A stretch of DNA of 64,000 nucleotides from positions 62,001 through 126,000 of the forward strand of contig DAINDF010000009.1 of assembly GCA_036732005.1 (NCBI GenBank), read 5' to 3'. The notes beneath the pieces are model-generated. The model was not told the DNA's origin. It was given only the letters and a program-made list of their open reading frames with translations, and did not search any database. This DNA comes from UBA1926 sp036732005 (GTDB lineage Bacteria > Planctomycetota > Phycisphaerae > Phycisphaerales > UBA1924). Positions 15,730-24,250 of this stretch are shown piece by piece. Each line of letters begins with the position of its first letter. Positions within the stretch are counted from its first letter, which is position 1. The translations under genes and the position numbers were made by a program.

Positions 15730-18033
15730 TCACGGGCAGCCCGCGAGGAACGACGACACGAACGCGTTGATGTCCGCCAGATCCAGCACCCCGAACGGAG
15801 GCGCCAGGTCCGCCCCCGCGCCCTGCGCGATGAACGCCGAAACGAACGCGTTGATGTCCGCAAGGTCCAGCACCCCGAACGGGGGCGCCAGATCCGCCGG
15901 GCAGGGCAACACCCCGTAGGGGATCGCGAGCACCTGGTCGATCACGCCCGGCTCGATCAACTCCGCCAGACCCAACGCCCCCAGCGCCACATCGGGAAGC
16001 CCCGCGTCGTTCGCGCTGAACGACGGATCCACCCGAGACCGTCGGTACAGGATCGACGCCCCGCCCGCAAAGGTCTGCCTCGCCCCGAGCCGGTAGGCGT
16101 GGTACGCCCCGACCGCGGGCGGCGTGCCGAGCGTGCCCGAGAACGCCATCAACGACGGGAAGGTCGTCACATCCCCCGGGTGGTCGCTCAGCGAATCGGC
16201 GTGGTAGCCCCCCCACTCCGGCTTGGTCGAGCCCGCGCTGAACACCGTCATGTACCGCGGGCCCGCGTCGTCGGTCCACGCGCCGAACGAGCCGAAGAGG
16301 TGGCGCAGGTGCGAACCCCACGCCGCGCTCTCCCGGAAGGGCCGCTGCACCAGCGACGGATAGAGCGAGAGGAACGCCGCCTGGTGCGCCCCCGGGCTGT
16401 TCGTCGTCACCGGAAGCGAGTTCACGAACGACGCCGTCGGCCAACGGGAGCGATCAAGCCAGCGGGCGAACGCCGCCGACGCGTCCCCGAACGCCGCGGC
16501 CTGCTCCACGAAGATGATCCCCTCGTGGTAGCCCCCGCCGGCACTGAACGGGTCCGGGCCCCCGCCGGGCTGGGCCACGAAGTAGAGCGCGTCGCTCCCC
16601 GGCTGGATGTACGAGTCCCAGTCCGTCACGCGGGCGATGATCGCGTCCGCCGCCTCGACGATCGCGGGATCGTCCGCGTAGAACGCCCGGGCACGGTCCG
16701 CCCCCATCACGATCTTCATCGTGCTCAGCGTGGCGAACTCCGGGTTCCAGCCCGCCTCGGCGCCGCCGGTGAACGGGTCGATCCAGTGCCGGATCTGCCC
16801 GTCGGCCGAGAAGCTGGGCCCGATCCCGTCGCCCGCCAGCCCCGCGTAGCGCCGCAGCACGGTGCGCACCAGGTCTCGCGCCCCGGCATCCCCGTTGATC
16901 CGATCGTTCAGCAGCGACAGCAGAACCGTCCACCCCGCGCCGTCCGGCGTCGCCGGGTGGAAACGCGTCCACCCCGTGCGCACATCCGCGTCGATCACCC
17001 ACCCGGCCGGCTCGCCGTCGGGCGAGACAAGCCCCTCGGCGAACGAAACGACCTGCGCGAACTCGTCGCGGAGCCACCCCTCGAACCCGAGCCTCGGGTC
17101 CGCGTCGTCGGCGAGGATCCACGCCCCGGCCCCGCCCGCCGCGAGCAGCCGCCCGCACGCGGTCGCGGCCAGGTCCGCGAGGTCCTCCCCGGTCGTGAAG
17201 ACTGTCAAGGGCGAGAGCGCCTGCAGCCCGAGCGCCTGAAGATCCGGGATGCGCGACACCGCCGAGACCCCGCCCGACCGCGCGAGCACGAACAGCCCGG
17301 AGGGCTCCGCGCCGTAGTGCGACGAGTGCCCGAGCGCCCGCGCCTCAGAAAGCGGTCCGACCGCCGTGAACGACAACGGCTGCACCGCGAGCGTCGCGCG
17401 CCACAGCGTGCCGCCCGCCAGCGCGTAGAGCACGCCCGAGCCGCGGTCCGTGCTCAGCCCCCGCACCGGGCCGGTCAACGCGACCGTCGCCGTGGGGAAC
17501 GCGAAGGTGTCGTTCCGCTCCGCCCGGTACACGAGCAGCCCGCCCGATTCCGTGCCGATATAGAGCCGCCCCCGGAAATGATGCGCCGCGAGGCGCGGCG
17601 CGGCGGCGACGCTGTTCGACACCTCCGCGCGCGCAAAGACCGTCAACTGCCCGAGCGCCGTGTCGAACCGGAGGACCGCGTCCCCCGGGAGCCCGTCGCC
17701 GGCGGCCCGGTCGTCGTGCACCACGATGAACAGGGATCGCCCGGAGTCGGTGAACGCGAGCGCCGAGGGGCCGTCCGCCGAATCGTCCAGCGTCATCCAC
17801 GGGAGCAGCGCCTGCAGGTCGGCCCGGGTGATCTCGTCGAGGAGCTCCCCGCGCACGCCGCGGATCTGCACGCGGTCCTCCCCGGTGTCCGCGGCGGCGT
17901 ACCAGCCCGCGAGCGTCGCGGCAGCGACCGCGTCGGCGCCGAGGCCGTCGGTCGGCCACGCCGTCGCCCCCGTCGCCCCCCAGGCCGGGCGCGCGAGCAG
18001 CCCAACAGCGGTCATCAGGGCCCGCGTCCTCAT
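15730..18033 (-). CDS. Secreted protein with predicted helical-barrel domain and GC-type dockerin-like tail, function unknown
   Basis: Protein of 767 residues, translated from an ATG overlapping the lacI stop (ATGA); ATG 18015 is an alternative six codons later. It has a signal peptide (ALMTAVGLLARPAWG). The first 300 or so residues contain propeller-like strands (RLYIGTESGGLLVYRAE, GVLYALAGGTLWRATL). From about 330 the sequence becomes helical, with GWTRFHPATPDGAGW, GGGYHEGIIFVEQAAAF and TKPEWGGYHADSLSDHPG, reminiscent of (alpha/alpha) glycoside hydrolases or lyases, but I cannot name a family. The tail has two nearly identical EF-hand-like repeats (PPFGVLDLADINAF twice) ending GCP. It is the middle gene of lacI - this gene - debranching-like gene, so it is probably part of the same glycan pathway. 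Confidence 0.78.
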   Translation of the reverse strand: MRTRALMTAVGLLARPAWGATGATAWPTDGLGADAVAAATLAGWYAAADTGEDRVQIRGVRGELLDEITRADLQALLPWMTLDDSADGPSALAFTDSGRSLFIVVHDDRAAGDGLPGDAVLRFDTALGQLTVFARAEVSNSVAAAPRLAAHHFRGRLYIGTESGGLLVYRAERNDTFAFPTATVALTGPVRGLSTDRGSGVLYALAGGTLWRATLAVQPLSFTAVGPLSEARALGHSSHYGAEPSGLFVLARSGGVSAVSRIPDLQALGLQALSPLTVFTTGEDLADLAATACGRLLAAGGAGAWILADDADPRLGFEGWLRDEFAQVVSFAEGLVSPDGEPAGWVIDADVRTGWTRFHPATPDGAGWTVLLSLLNDRINGDAGARDLVRTVLRRYAGLAGDGIGPSFSADGQIRHWIDPFTGGAEAGWNPEFATLSTMKIVMGADRARAFYADDPAIVEAADAIIARVTDWDSYIQPGSDALYFVAQPGGGPDPFSAGGGYHEGIIFVEQAAAFGDASAAFARWLDRSRWPTASFVNSLPVTTNSPGAHQAAFLSLYPSLVQRPFRESAAWGSHLRHLFGSFGAWTDDAGPRYMTVFSAGSTKPEWGGYHADSLSDHPGDVTTFPSLMAFSGTLGTPPAVGAYHAYRLGARQTFAGGASILYRRSRVDPSFSANDAGLPDVALGALGLAELIEPGVIDQVLAIPYGVLPCPADLAPPFGVLDLADINAFVSAFIAQGAGADLAPPFGVLDLADINAFVSSFLAGCP
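15759..15814 (-). repeat. Tandem repeat unit A coding an EF-hand-like loop
   Basis: A 56-base segment repeated at 15843-15898 with four mismatches (about 93% identical) and an 84-base (28-codon) period. It encodes the second PPFGVLDLADINAF loop of the secreted protein. The DNA identity is far above that needed to conserve the protein, pointing to recent duplication or gene conversion. Confidence 0.8.
15843..15898 (-). repeat. Tandem repeat unit B coding an EF-hand-like loop
   Basis: Partner of the 56-base unit at 15759-15814, encoding the first of the two EF-hand-like loops in the dockerin-like tail. Confidence 0.8.
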
Positions 18034-19106
18034 CGCAGCCGCCCCCCCGGGCCGACCCGGCTGGAGTCGCGCACGATCAGCGTCGTCGAGAGCCGCGCGT
18101 GCCGCGGCGAGGCCTCGGGCTCCTCGATCCGGCGGATGAGGGTGTCGACCGCCTCGCGGGCCATGTCGGCGATCGGGATGCGGACCGACGACAACTCGGG
18201 GCGGAGGAAGCAGCAGACCCGCGAATCGTCGAACCCGACCAGGCGCAGGTCCGCCGGCATCGCGATGTTGTTGTCCCGCGCCGCGTTGGCGACGCCGACC
18301 GCGATCTCGTCGTTGGCCGCGAAGACCCCCGCGCCGCGGAGCAGGCCCCGGTCGATCATCTCCCCCGCCCAGTTCCAGCCGGACTCGAAGTCGAACTCGC
18401 GGTGGACGATCTGGTCCTCGCGGGGCTCGTGCCCGTGGTCGCGGAGCGTGCGCGCGAACGCGTCGGCCCGCTCGTCCGAGTCGAGGTTCCCCCGGTGCGC
18501 CCCCAGGAAGTAGCACCGCTCGGGGGGCGTGCCGCCGAGCAGGTGCTCGGCCGCGAGGGCGGCCCCCGAGGCGTTGTCGCAGGTGATCGTGTCGACGGTA
18601 AACCCGGGGCGGTCGACCCCGATCACGACCGCGGGCAGGTTCAGGTCGCGCACCGCGTCGAGGTCGACGCGTGAACGCTCCGTGAGCATCACGACGATCC
18701 CGTCGATGAAGTCGAGCGCGAACGAGGTGCCGGGGGTCTCCTCGGCGTGGTGGGCCCCCGAGCTGACCAGCAGGTGGTACCCCCGCTCCCGGGCCCGCGC
18801 GTCGGCGTTGTGCATCAACTCGGCGTAGTACTCGCCGTGGATGTCGGGCAGGGAAACCCCCAGCACCCGGCTCCGGCTCGTGAGGAGCCCCTTGGCGAAC
18901 AGGTTCGGGCGATAGCCGAGTTCACGCACCGCCGCCTGCACCTTCGCCGCGGTCGTCGGCGAGACGAGCCCCGGGCTGTTGAGCACGCGGCTGACCGTGG
19001 CGATCGAGACGCCCGAGAGGTCGGCCACCTGCCGGATCGAGGCCCCGTTGCCGCGGGTGGTTCGGGCGCGTTCCTCGCGGATCGGGCTTGCATCGGGGTC
19101 GGTCAT
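18030..19106 (-). CDS. LacI-family transcriptional repressor
   Basis: DNA-binding regulator of 358 residues. A helix-turn-helix lies near 23-42 (SIRQVADLSGVSIATVSRVL), the hinge near 65-78 (YRPNLFAKGLLTS), and a periplasmic-binding-protein-like effector domain follows (GVSLPDIHGEYYAELM, FAANDEIAVGVANAA, VGFDDSRV). It heads an operon with two secreted glycosidase-like proteins and is divergent from a GH144-like gene. A -10-like TAGAAT at 19115-19120 lies so close to the ATG that the mRNA may be leaderless. The cre-like operator 19126-19139 lies just upstream, suggesting autorepression. It is the best candidate for binding all four cre-like sites; the inducer is probably an oligosaccharide or phosphorolysis product. 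Family call firm, regulon inferred. Confidence 0.93.
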   Translation of the reverse strand: MTDPDASPIREERARTTRGNGASIRQVADLSGVSIATVSRVLNSPGLVSPTTAAKVQAAVRELGYRPNLFAKGLLTSRSRVLGVSLPDIHGEYYAELMHNADARARERGYHLLVSSGAHHAEETPGTSFALDFIDGIVVMLTERSRVDLDAVRDLNLPAVVIGVDRPGFTVDTITCDNASGAALAAEHLLGGTPPERCYFLGAHRGNLDSDERADAFARTLRDHGHEPREDQIVHREFDFESGWNWAGEMIDRGLLRGAGVFAANDEIAVGVANAARDNNIAMPADLRLVGFDDSRVCCFLRPELSSVRIPIADMAREAVDTLIRRIEEPEASPRHARLSTTLIVRDSSRVGPGGRLR

Positions 19107-19114
19107 CGCGGATC

Positions 19115-19120
19115 ATTCTA
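19115..19120 (-). promoter_or_regulatory. -10 element of lacI, possible leaderless transcript
   Basis: TAGAAT on the minus strand (5 of 6 to TATAAT), ending 8 bases before the lacI ATG at 19106, so transcription would begin at or within a few bases of the start codon. No good -35 box is seen at 17 bases upstream. Confidence 0.45.
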
Positions 19121-19124
19121 CCTG

Positions 19125-20681
19125 ATGAAAAGGTTTTCGCGCCACGCTTTCGCAGGATTCGTCGCCAATGGCGTTCTGTTCCCCGCGCTGGCGATCACGC
19201 CCGCCTGCTCGGCCCGGGAGCCCGCCGGGCCGGGGGCGGCGATCCACCCCAGCGCGGTCAACGCCGGGCAGATCACCATCGCGCCCGCGCCGGGCCGCGC
19301 CAGGCCGCCCTTCGCGTTCTCGGACGAGGACGGCGCGTTGCTCGACGAGGTGCAACGAGGCGCGTTCAACTTCTTCTGGACCGCGCTGAGCCCCGGGGGG
19401 GAGATGGTCCGCGACCGGACGGGCAGCGATGTCGTGAGCGTGGCGGGCGTGGGGTTCCAGCTTGCCGCGTACGCCGTCGGTGTCGAGCGGGGGTGGGTAA
19501 GCCGCGAGGAGGCCGGCTCGCGGTGCGAGCGCGTGCTGCGCGCGCTCATCGACGAGCCCTCGAACAAAAAGGCGGGGCTCTATTACCACTTCCTCAACGG
19601 CGACGCGACGCCGCGCCGCGTGGGTCGCGAGCTCGTCGTGAGCACGGTGGACTCGGCCCTGCTGTTCGCCGGGGCGATCGTCGCGGGCGAGTACTTCGGC
19701 GGGGGCGTGCGCACAGCGGCAGAGGAGATGCTCGCCGCGGCCGACTGGGCGTTCTTCGCCGAGCACGGGGGCGGGCCGCACGAGCGCGGGTTCGTGAGCC
19801 TCGGCTGGCGGCCGACCCGGGACGACGATCCGACGGGGGATGGAGCGTTGCTCCCGTACTACTGGATCGACTCGGGCGATGAGCACCGGCTGGTGACCTT
19901 CCTCGGGGTGTGCGCTCCGACCGAGTCGCACCGGCTGGAGCCTTCGAGGTACTACGCGCTCCGTCGCCAACTCGGTGTTCACGAGCCGGACGGGTATGTT
20001 TCATGGTTCCCCTATTCAGGGGCGTTGTTCACGGCGTTCTTCGCGCACTGCTGGATCGATTACGCCAGGCTCGGGGTGGACGATCCGGGGCGCTGGGGCA
20101 TGACACATCGGGCCCGGGTGGACTGGTGGGAGAACTCGCGTCGCCTGACGGTGCTGCATCGGGATCGCGCGATCGCGAACCCGCTCGGCCTGCCGACCCT
20201 GGGGGCGAACGCGTGGGGGATGTCGGCGTGCGACGGGCCGGAGGGGTACCTGGTTCCGGGGCACTTTCCCGAGACGGTGGAGATGATCGGGGCGGAGGCG
20301 GGGCGTGATTTCTCGACCTATCGGCCGAGCGAGGATTGGGGGGGCGGGACGGTGCCGCCGTACGCCGCCGCGAGCTCGATTGTCTTCGAACCGGCCTTGG
20401 CGCTCGAGGCGATGCGGCATTATCGGTCGTTGGGGGCAACCGGAGACGGAACCGGGGTCTGGCGCGACCCCGAGACGGGTGGGTTCGGGTTCGTGGACGC
20501 GTACCGCGAGGCTCCGGAGGGGCTTTGGGTGGCCTCGGACACGGTGGCGATCGACCACGGGCCGATGGTGGTGCTGATCGAGAACGCGCGGACGGGGCTG
20601 ATCTGGTCGCTGTTCATGCGGAACGGGGCGGTGCGGTCGGGTCTGGACCGGCTCGGGCTCGGGGTGTCGGGTTCTCCCTGA
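19125..20681 (+). CDS. GH144-like secreted endo-beta-glucanase (PF10091 'glycoamylase' family)
   Basis: Protein of 518 residues resembling GH144 endo-beta-1,2-glucanases. Family features seen: FNFFWTALSPGGEMVRDRTG near 80-100, VAGVGFQLAAYAVGVERGWVSR, LYYHFLNGD, VVSTVDSALLFAGAIVAGEYF, YVSWFPYSGALFTAFFAHCW near 295-315, and LGANAWGMSACDGPEGY followed by GGGTVPPYAAASSI. The N-terminus is basic then hydrophobic, with a weak lipobox-like ITPAC near residue 28, so it is exported or lipid-anchored. The ATG lies inside the cre-like operator; no Shine-Dalgarno is visible, so either the mRNA is leaderless or the start is wrong. With GH94 and a GPH symporter nearby the likely substrate is a beta-1,2- or other beta-glucan. 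Linkage specificity is inferred. Confidence 0.82.
   Translation: MKRFSRHAFAGFVANGVLFPALAITPACSAREPAGPGAAIHPSAVNAGQITIAPAPGRARPPFAFSDEDGALLDEVQRGAFNFFWTALSPGGEMVRDRTGSDVVSVAGVGFQLAAYAVGVERGWVSREEAGSRCERVLRALIDEPSNKKAGLYYHFLNGDATPRRVGRELVVSTVDSALLFAGAIVAGEYFGGGVRTAAEEMLAAADWAFFAEHGGGPHERGFVSLGWRPTRDDDPTGDGALLPYYWIDSGDEHRLVTFLGVCAPTESHRLEPSRYYALRRQLGVHEPDGYVSWFPYSGALFTAFFAHCWIDYARLGVDDPGRWGMTHRARVDWWENSRRLTVLHRDRAIANPLGLPTLGANAWGMSACDGPEGYLVPGHFPETVEMIGAEAGRDFSTYRPSEDWGGGTVPPYAAASSIVFEPALALEAMRHYRSLGATGDGTGVWRDPETGGFGFVDAYREAPEGLWVASDTVAIDHGPMVVLIENARTGLIWSLFMRNGAVRSGLDRLGLGVSGSP
19126..19139. promoter_or_regulatory. LacI-family (cre-like) operator, copy 2
   Basis: TGAAAAGGTTTTCG in the divergent lacI/GH144 region. 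It overlaps the proposed start codon of the GH144-like gene (ATG at 19125) and lies about 6 bases upstream of the lacI -10 element. It is one of four related sites. Confidence 0.6.
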
Positions 20682-20726
20682 GGGCGTCTGGGGCGCACAA
20701 AATTGCGATGAAGTGGTGAAGAAGGC

Positions 20727-20768
20727 TTGACGCGGGGGTGGTGAAACGGGAGGATGAAAAGGTTTACA
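20727..20768 (+). promoter_or_regulatory. Promoter region with LacI-family (cre-like) operator, copy 3
   Basis: TTGACG at 20727-20732 with a poor -10 candidate (GAGGAT) 17 bases on, then the operator TGAAAAGGTTTACA at 20755-20768. Alternatively the TACACG overlapping the operator end is the -10, as at copies 1 and 4. About 100 bases of leader precede the PEP-CTERM gene. Confidence 0.55.
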
Positions 20769-20869
20769 CGGCAGCCCGATCGCTGGGAGCCGGCTGCGAG
20801 GCCGGGGCGGGCGGGACGGATGGCACGGAGTTCGGCCCGCGGTGCGGGCGTGAAAGAGGGAGAACGGAA

Positions 20870-21640
20870 ATGACGAAGTTGATCGGTCTTGCGGCGTTGT
20901 GCGGGTGCGCGGCGGGGGTGGTGGCGAGTTCGGGGGACATCGCGAGCTATGTGGACGCTCCGCGGCTGTTCAACGATCGGCCCAACAGCAGCCTGTTCTT
21001 CCAGAGCAGCTTCAGCCCGAGCAACGGCTCGCTGATCATCCGCGAGAACAACTACGGCGCGGGCGGCTTTGCGAACCGCCACGCGACCTGGTTCGCCGAT
21101 GCCGGCGCGAACAAGGTGGACTATGACTTCGGCGACGGGTTCGACTTCAGCATGAAGCTGAAGGTGAACGCGGCGGACAGCGTCGGGAATGTCGAGGCGG
21201 GGTTCCAGGCGGACCTGTTCGGCTTCGGGCTCTTCGGCGTGCTGACGGGCAACGGCGAGATCGCGGCGTTCGGCTCGGTGATGCCGTTCCACTCGTTCGG
21301 CGCGGGCGTTTACAATGTCGGCGACGAGGTGATGCTCCGCATGATTCACCGCCCGGGCGATTCGGAGTTCGGCGTGGTGAAGTCGACGATGGAGTACCTG
21401 TACAACAACATGACCACGGGTTCGGGCTGGGTGTCGAGCGGCGAGAAGGACTTCACGACGCTCGAGGGCGGCATCCCGAGCTTCTTTGACATGTTCTTCG
21501 GCGCGGGCGCGCAGATCAACAACCCCGACGCGGTGGACGGAAATGTCGACATCGAGATGAGCATGATCTCGATCCCGGCCCCGGGGGCCGCGGCGCTGCT
21601 GGCGCTGGGTGGGCTGGCCGCGGCGCGTCGCCGTCGCTGA
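20870..21640 (+). CDS. PEP-CTERM-type (IPAP variant) secreted protein
   Basis: Protein of 256 residues. Signal peptide (MTKLIGLAALCGCAAGVVAS), a beta-rich middle without recognised domain (aromatic and Asn-rich, possibly a concanavalin-like sandwich), and a C-terminal sorting tail: IPAPG, a hydrophobic helix (AAALLALGGLAAA), then RRRR. This is the substrate signature of exosortases, with PAP in place of PEP. Start ATG follows GAGGGAG. It is the first gene downstream of cre-like operator 3 and precedes GH94 by 153 bases, so it is probably induced together with the glucan genes, perhaps as a surface glycan-binding protein. Confidence 0.82.
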   Translation: MTKLIGLAALCGCAAGVVASSGDIASYVDAPRLFNDRPNSSLFFQSSFSPSNGSLIIRENNYGAGGFANRHATWFADAGANKVDYDFGDGFDFSMKLKVNAADSVGNVEAGFQADLFGFGLFGVLTGNGEIAAFGSVMPFHSFGAGVYNVGDEVMLRMIHRPGDSEFGVVKSTMEYLYNNMTTGSGWVSSGEKDFTTLEGGIPSFFDMFFGAGAQINNPDAVDGNVDIEMSMISIPAPGAAALLALGGLAAARRRR

Positions 21641-21793
21641 TCCGGAAAGGCCGCCCGGCCGGGGCTTGACCCGGTGCGGGCGGCGAGGCATCGGGCGTGG
21701 CGCGCGGAAGCGTCCCGCGCCCATTCAGGGGTGGGTTGGGCACGAGGTCCTCCCGCCGGCTCGCACACGGGCGAAGGCTCGAGGACGACGACG

Positions 21794-24250
21794 ATGCTGA
21801 GGAATCGCTACGGGGCCTTCATCGAGAACGGTTCGGCGTTCGAGGTCACGAGCCCGGACGCGCCGTCGCCCTGGACGAATGTGGTCTGCAACGGGCGGTA
21901 CGGGTTCGTGGTGAGCCACAACGGGGGCGGGTTCAGCTGGTTGGACCACTGCCAGTTGAATGTGATCACGCGGTGGAACATGGACCATGTCCGCGACGAC
22001 AGCGGGCGGTTCGTGTACCTGGCGGATCTTGATGCGCCCGGGGACGGGCCCGGGGCGGTCTGGTCGCTCTCGCCCTCGCCCTGCCGGCCCGCGTATGACC
22101 GGTACCGCTGCGTGCATCGGGCGGGGATGACGAGTTTCGAGACGGCGGTGCACGGCGTCGAGGCGGTGTGGGACCTCTCCGTTGCGCCGGACGATCCGGT
22201 CGAGTTGTGGCGCGTGCGGCTGACCAACACGACGACGCGGACGCGACGGCTGCGGCTCGGGGCGTTCTTCGAGTGGTGCTGCGGGACGGCGCCCGATGTG
22301 AAGCGCGAGTTCCACCGGCTGTTCTTCACGACGACGCACGAGGCGGGCCGGCGGGCGATCGTCGCGACCAAGAACATGTGGGAGGCGCCGTTCGGCACGC
22401 GGGACGATCACTGGAACCGGGCCTGGCCGCACGCGGCGGCGTTCGCGGTCTCGGGGGTCGAGTCGCACTGGGCGACCTCGGACAAGGCGGACTTCCTCGG
22501 GCGGTTCGGCAAGCAGGACGCGCCCGCGGGGATGACGCGCGGGGTGGAGGGTCGGTTCGGGCGGTTCGTCGACGCGGCGGCGGTGCTCGGGACGGACCTT
22601 GAGCTTGCGCCGGGGGAGACGAAGGTGGTCCGGTTCACGCTCTCGGTGGCGGACGACCCCGAGGGGGCGTTGGCGCTGGCCGATCGGTACGGGGACGGGG
22701 CGACGGCGGACGGGGCGATCGGGCGGACGCTGGAGGGCTGGGCGGCGCGGCGGGCCGGCACGGGCGTGTCGAGCGAGATGGCGGACCTTGATCTGCTGGT
22801 GAACCACTGGCTGCCGTACCAGGCGATCAGCGCGCGGATGTGGGGGCGGACGGGGTATTACCAGCAGTCCGGGGCGTACGGGTTCCGGGACCAGCTGCAG
22901 GACAGCCAGTTGTGGCTGATGCTCGACCCGGCGAGGTGCCGGGAGCAGATCCTGCTGCACGCGCGGCACCAGTTCGCGGACGGGAGCGTCTACCACTGGT
23001 GGAACCCGATCACGGAGACGGGCAAGCACGACCTGTGCAGCGACGACTACTTGTGGCTGCCGTTCATCACGGCGTCGTACATCCGCGAGACGGGGGATGT
23101 GTCGATCCTCGATGTGCAGGCGCCGTTCGTGGATGACCCGAGGCCGGTGACGCTGCGCGAGCACGGGGAGCGGGCGATCGTGCGTTCGCTGTCTCGGCGG
23201 AGCGAGCGGGGGCTGCCGCTGATCGGGGACAACGACTGGAACGACGGGCTGAGCCATGTGGGGACGGAGACCGAGGGGGAGTCGGTCTGGCTGGCGTTCT
23301 TCGTGTGCGCGGTGCTGGAGGACTTCGGCGCAGCGCTGCGGGCGGCGGGGGATGGGGCCGGGGCGGCGCGGCTGGCGGCGCACCGGCGTGACATGGAGGA
23401 GGCGATCCGGGAGCACGCGTGGGACGGGGCGTGGTTCCGGCGTGCGACGGACCGGGACGGGCGGTGGATCGGGTCGGCCGAGTCGGCGGAGGGGAAGATC
23501 TTCCTGAACGCGCAGACCTGGGCGATCCTGACCGAGGCGGCGGAGGAGGATCGGTGCGCCGCGGCGTGGCGCGCGGTGCGGCAGCAGTTGATCACGGAGT
23601 ACGGGGCGTTGCTGCTGGCGCCGGCGTACACGGTGCCGGACCCGAAGATCGGGTACCTTTCTCGCTATGCGCCGGGGGCGCGCGAGAACGGGGGCGTGTA
23701 CATGCACGCGGCGACCTGGGCGCTCGCGGCGGCGTGCAAGCGGCGCGACGCGGACGCGGTGGAGCGGATCTGGAAGGGCGTGAGCCCGCCCCGGCGGTCG
23801 GGCAAGGACGCGGACGCGTATGTCGCGGAGCCGTATGTGCTGCCGGGGAATGTCGACGGGCCATTGAGCGACACGCCTGGGAAGGCGGGCTGGACCTGGT
23901 ACACTGGCTCGGCGGCGTGGCTGCACCGGGTCGCGGTGGAGTGGGTCGCGGGGGCGCGGGCGACCTGGGAGGGTCTGCGGATCGACCCGTGCCCGGTGGC
24001 GGAGATGGGTGAGGTCGAGGTCACGCGGCGTTGGCGTGGGCGGACGGTGCGGATCCGCTACGACGCGCGGGAGTTCGACGCGTCGAGGGCGGCGAGGCTG
24101 GAAGTGAACGGCAAGCCCATGGATGGGCTGACGATCGACGAGACGACGGCGCCCGCGGGGGCCTCGGTCGAGGTGCGCGTGACCTGGCCGGAGGACGAGG
24201 GCGCGACGCCGGTGGTGCATGTGCGCACGGCGGAAAGGAGCAAGGCATGA
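21794..24250 (+). CDS. GH94 family glycoside phosphorylase (cellobiose/oligoglucan phosphorylase-like)
   Basis: Cytoplasmic phosphorylase of 818 residues, the usual length for cellobiose-type GH94 enzymes, which cleave a beta-glucoside with phosphate to give alpha-glucose 1-phosphate. Recognisable parts: N-terminal beta-sandwich beginning YGAFIENGSAFEVTSP, WTNVVCNGRYGFVVS; the catalytic-domain motif YYQQSGAYGFRDQLQDS near 355-372 with the general-acid Asp in FRDQ; GDNDWNDGLSHVG near 478-490; GYLSRYAPGARENGGVYMH; and GWTWYTGSAAWLHRVAVEW. The ATG is 8 bases after GAGGA; the upstream extension is out of character. Its stop overlaps the ATG of a prepilin-like gene. Acceptor linkage (beta-1,4, 1,2 or 1,3) cannot be read from the sequence; the GH144 neighbour makes beta-1,2 worth testing. 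Confidence 0.9.
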   Translation: MLRNRYGAFIENGSAFEVTSPDAPSPWTNVVCNGRYGFVVSHNGGGFSWLDHCQLNVITRWNMDHVRDDSGRFVYLADLDAPGDGPGAVWSLSPSPCRPAYDRYRCVHRAGMTSFETAVHGVEAVWDLSVAPDDPVELWRVRLTNTTTRTRRLRLGAFFEWCCGTAPDVKREFHRLFFTTTHEAGRRAIVATKNMWEAPFGTRDDHWNRAWPHAAAFAVSGVESHWATSDKADFLGRFGKQDAPAGMTRGVEGRFGRFVDAAAVLGTDLELAPGETKVVRFTLSVADDPEGALALADRYGDGATADGAIGRTLEGWAARRAGTGVSSEMADLDLLVNHWLPYQAISARMWGRTGYYQQSGAYGFRDQLQDSQLWLMLDPARCREQILLHARHQFADGSVYHWWNPITETGKHDLCSDDYLWLPFITASYIRETGDVSILDVQAPFVDDPRPVTLREHGERAIVRSLSRRSERGLPLIGDNDWNDGLSHVGTETEGESVWLAFFVCAVLEDFGAALRAAGDGAGAARLAAHRRDMEEAIREHAWDGAWFRRATDRDGRWIGSAESAEGKIFLNAQTWAILTEAAEEDRCAAAWRAVRQQLITEYGALLLAPAYTVPDPKIGYLSRYAPGARENGGVYMHAATWALAAACKRRDADAVERIWKGVSPPRRSGKDADAYVAEPYVLPGNVDGPLSDTPGKAGWTWYTGSAAWLHRVAVEWVAGARATWEGLRIDPCPVAEMGEVEVTRRWRGRTVRIRYDAREFDASRAARLEVNGKPMDGLTIDETTAPAGASVEVRVTWPEDEGATPVVHVRTAERSKA

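Noticed and set aside
13467..18513. Very long plus-strand open frames opposite the two secreted minus-strand proteins.
   Set aside because: Their translations are Arg/Pro/Ala-rich low-complexity, typical antisense shadows in very high-GC DNA. The minus frames have signal peptides, domains and ribosome sites.
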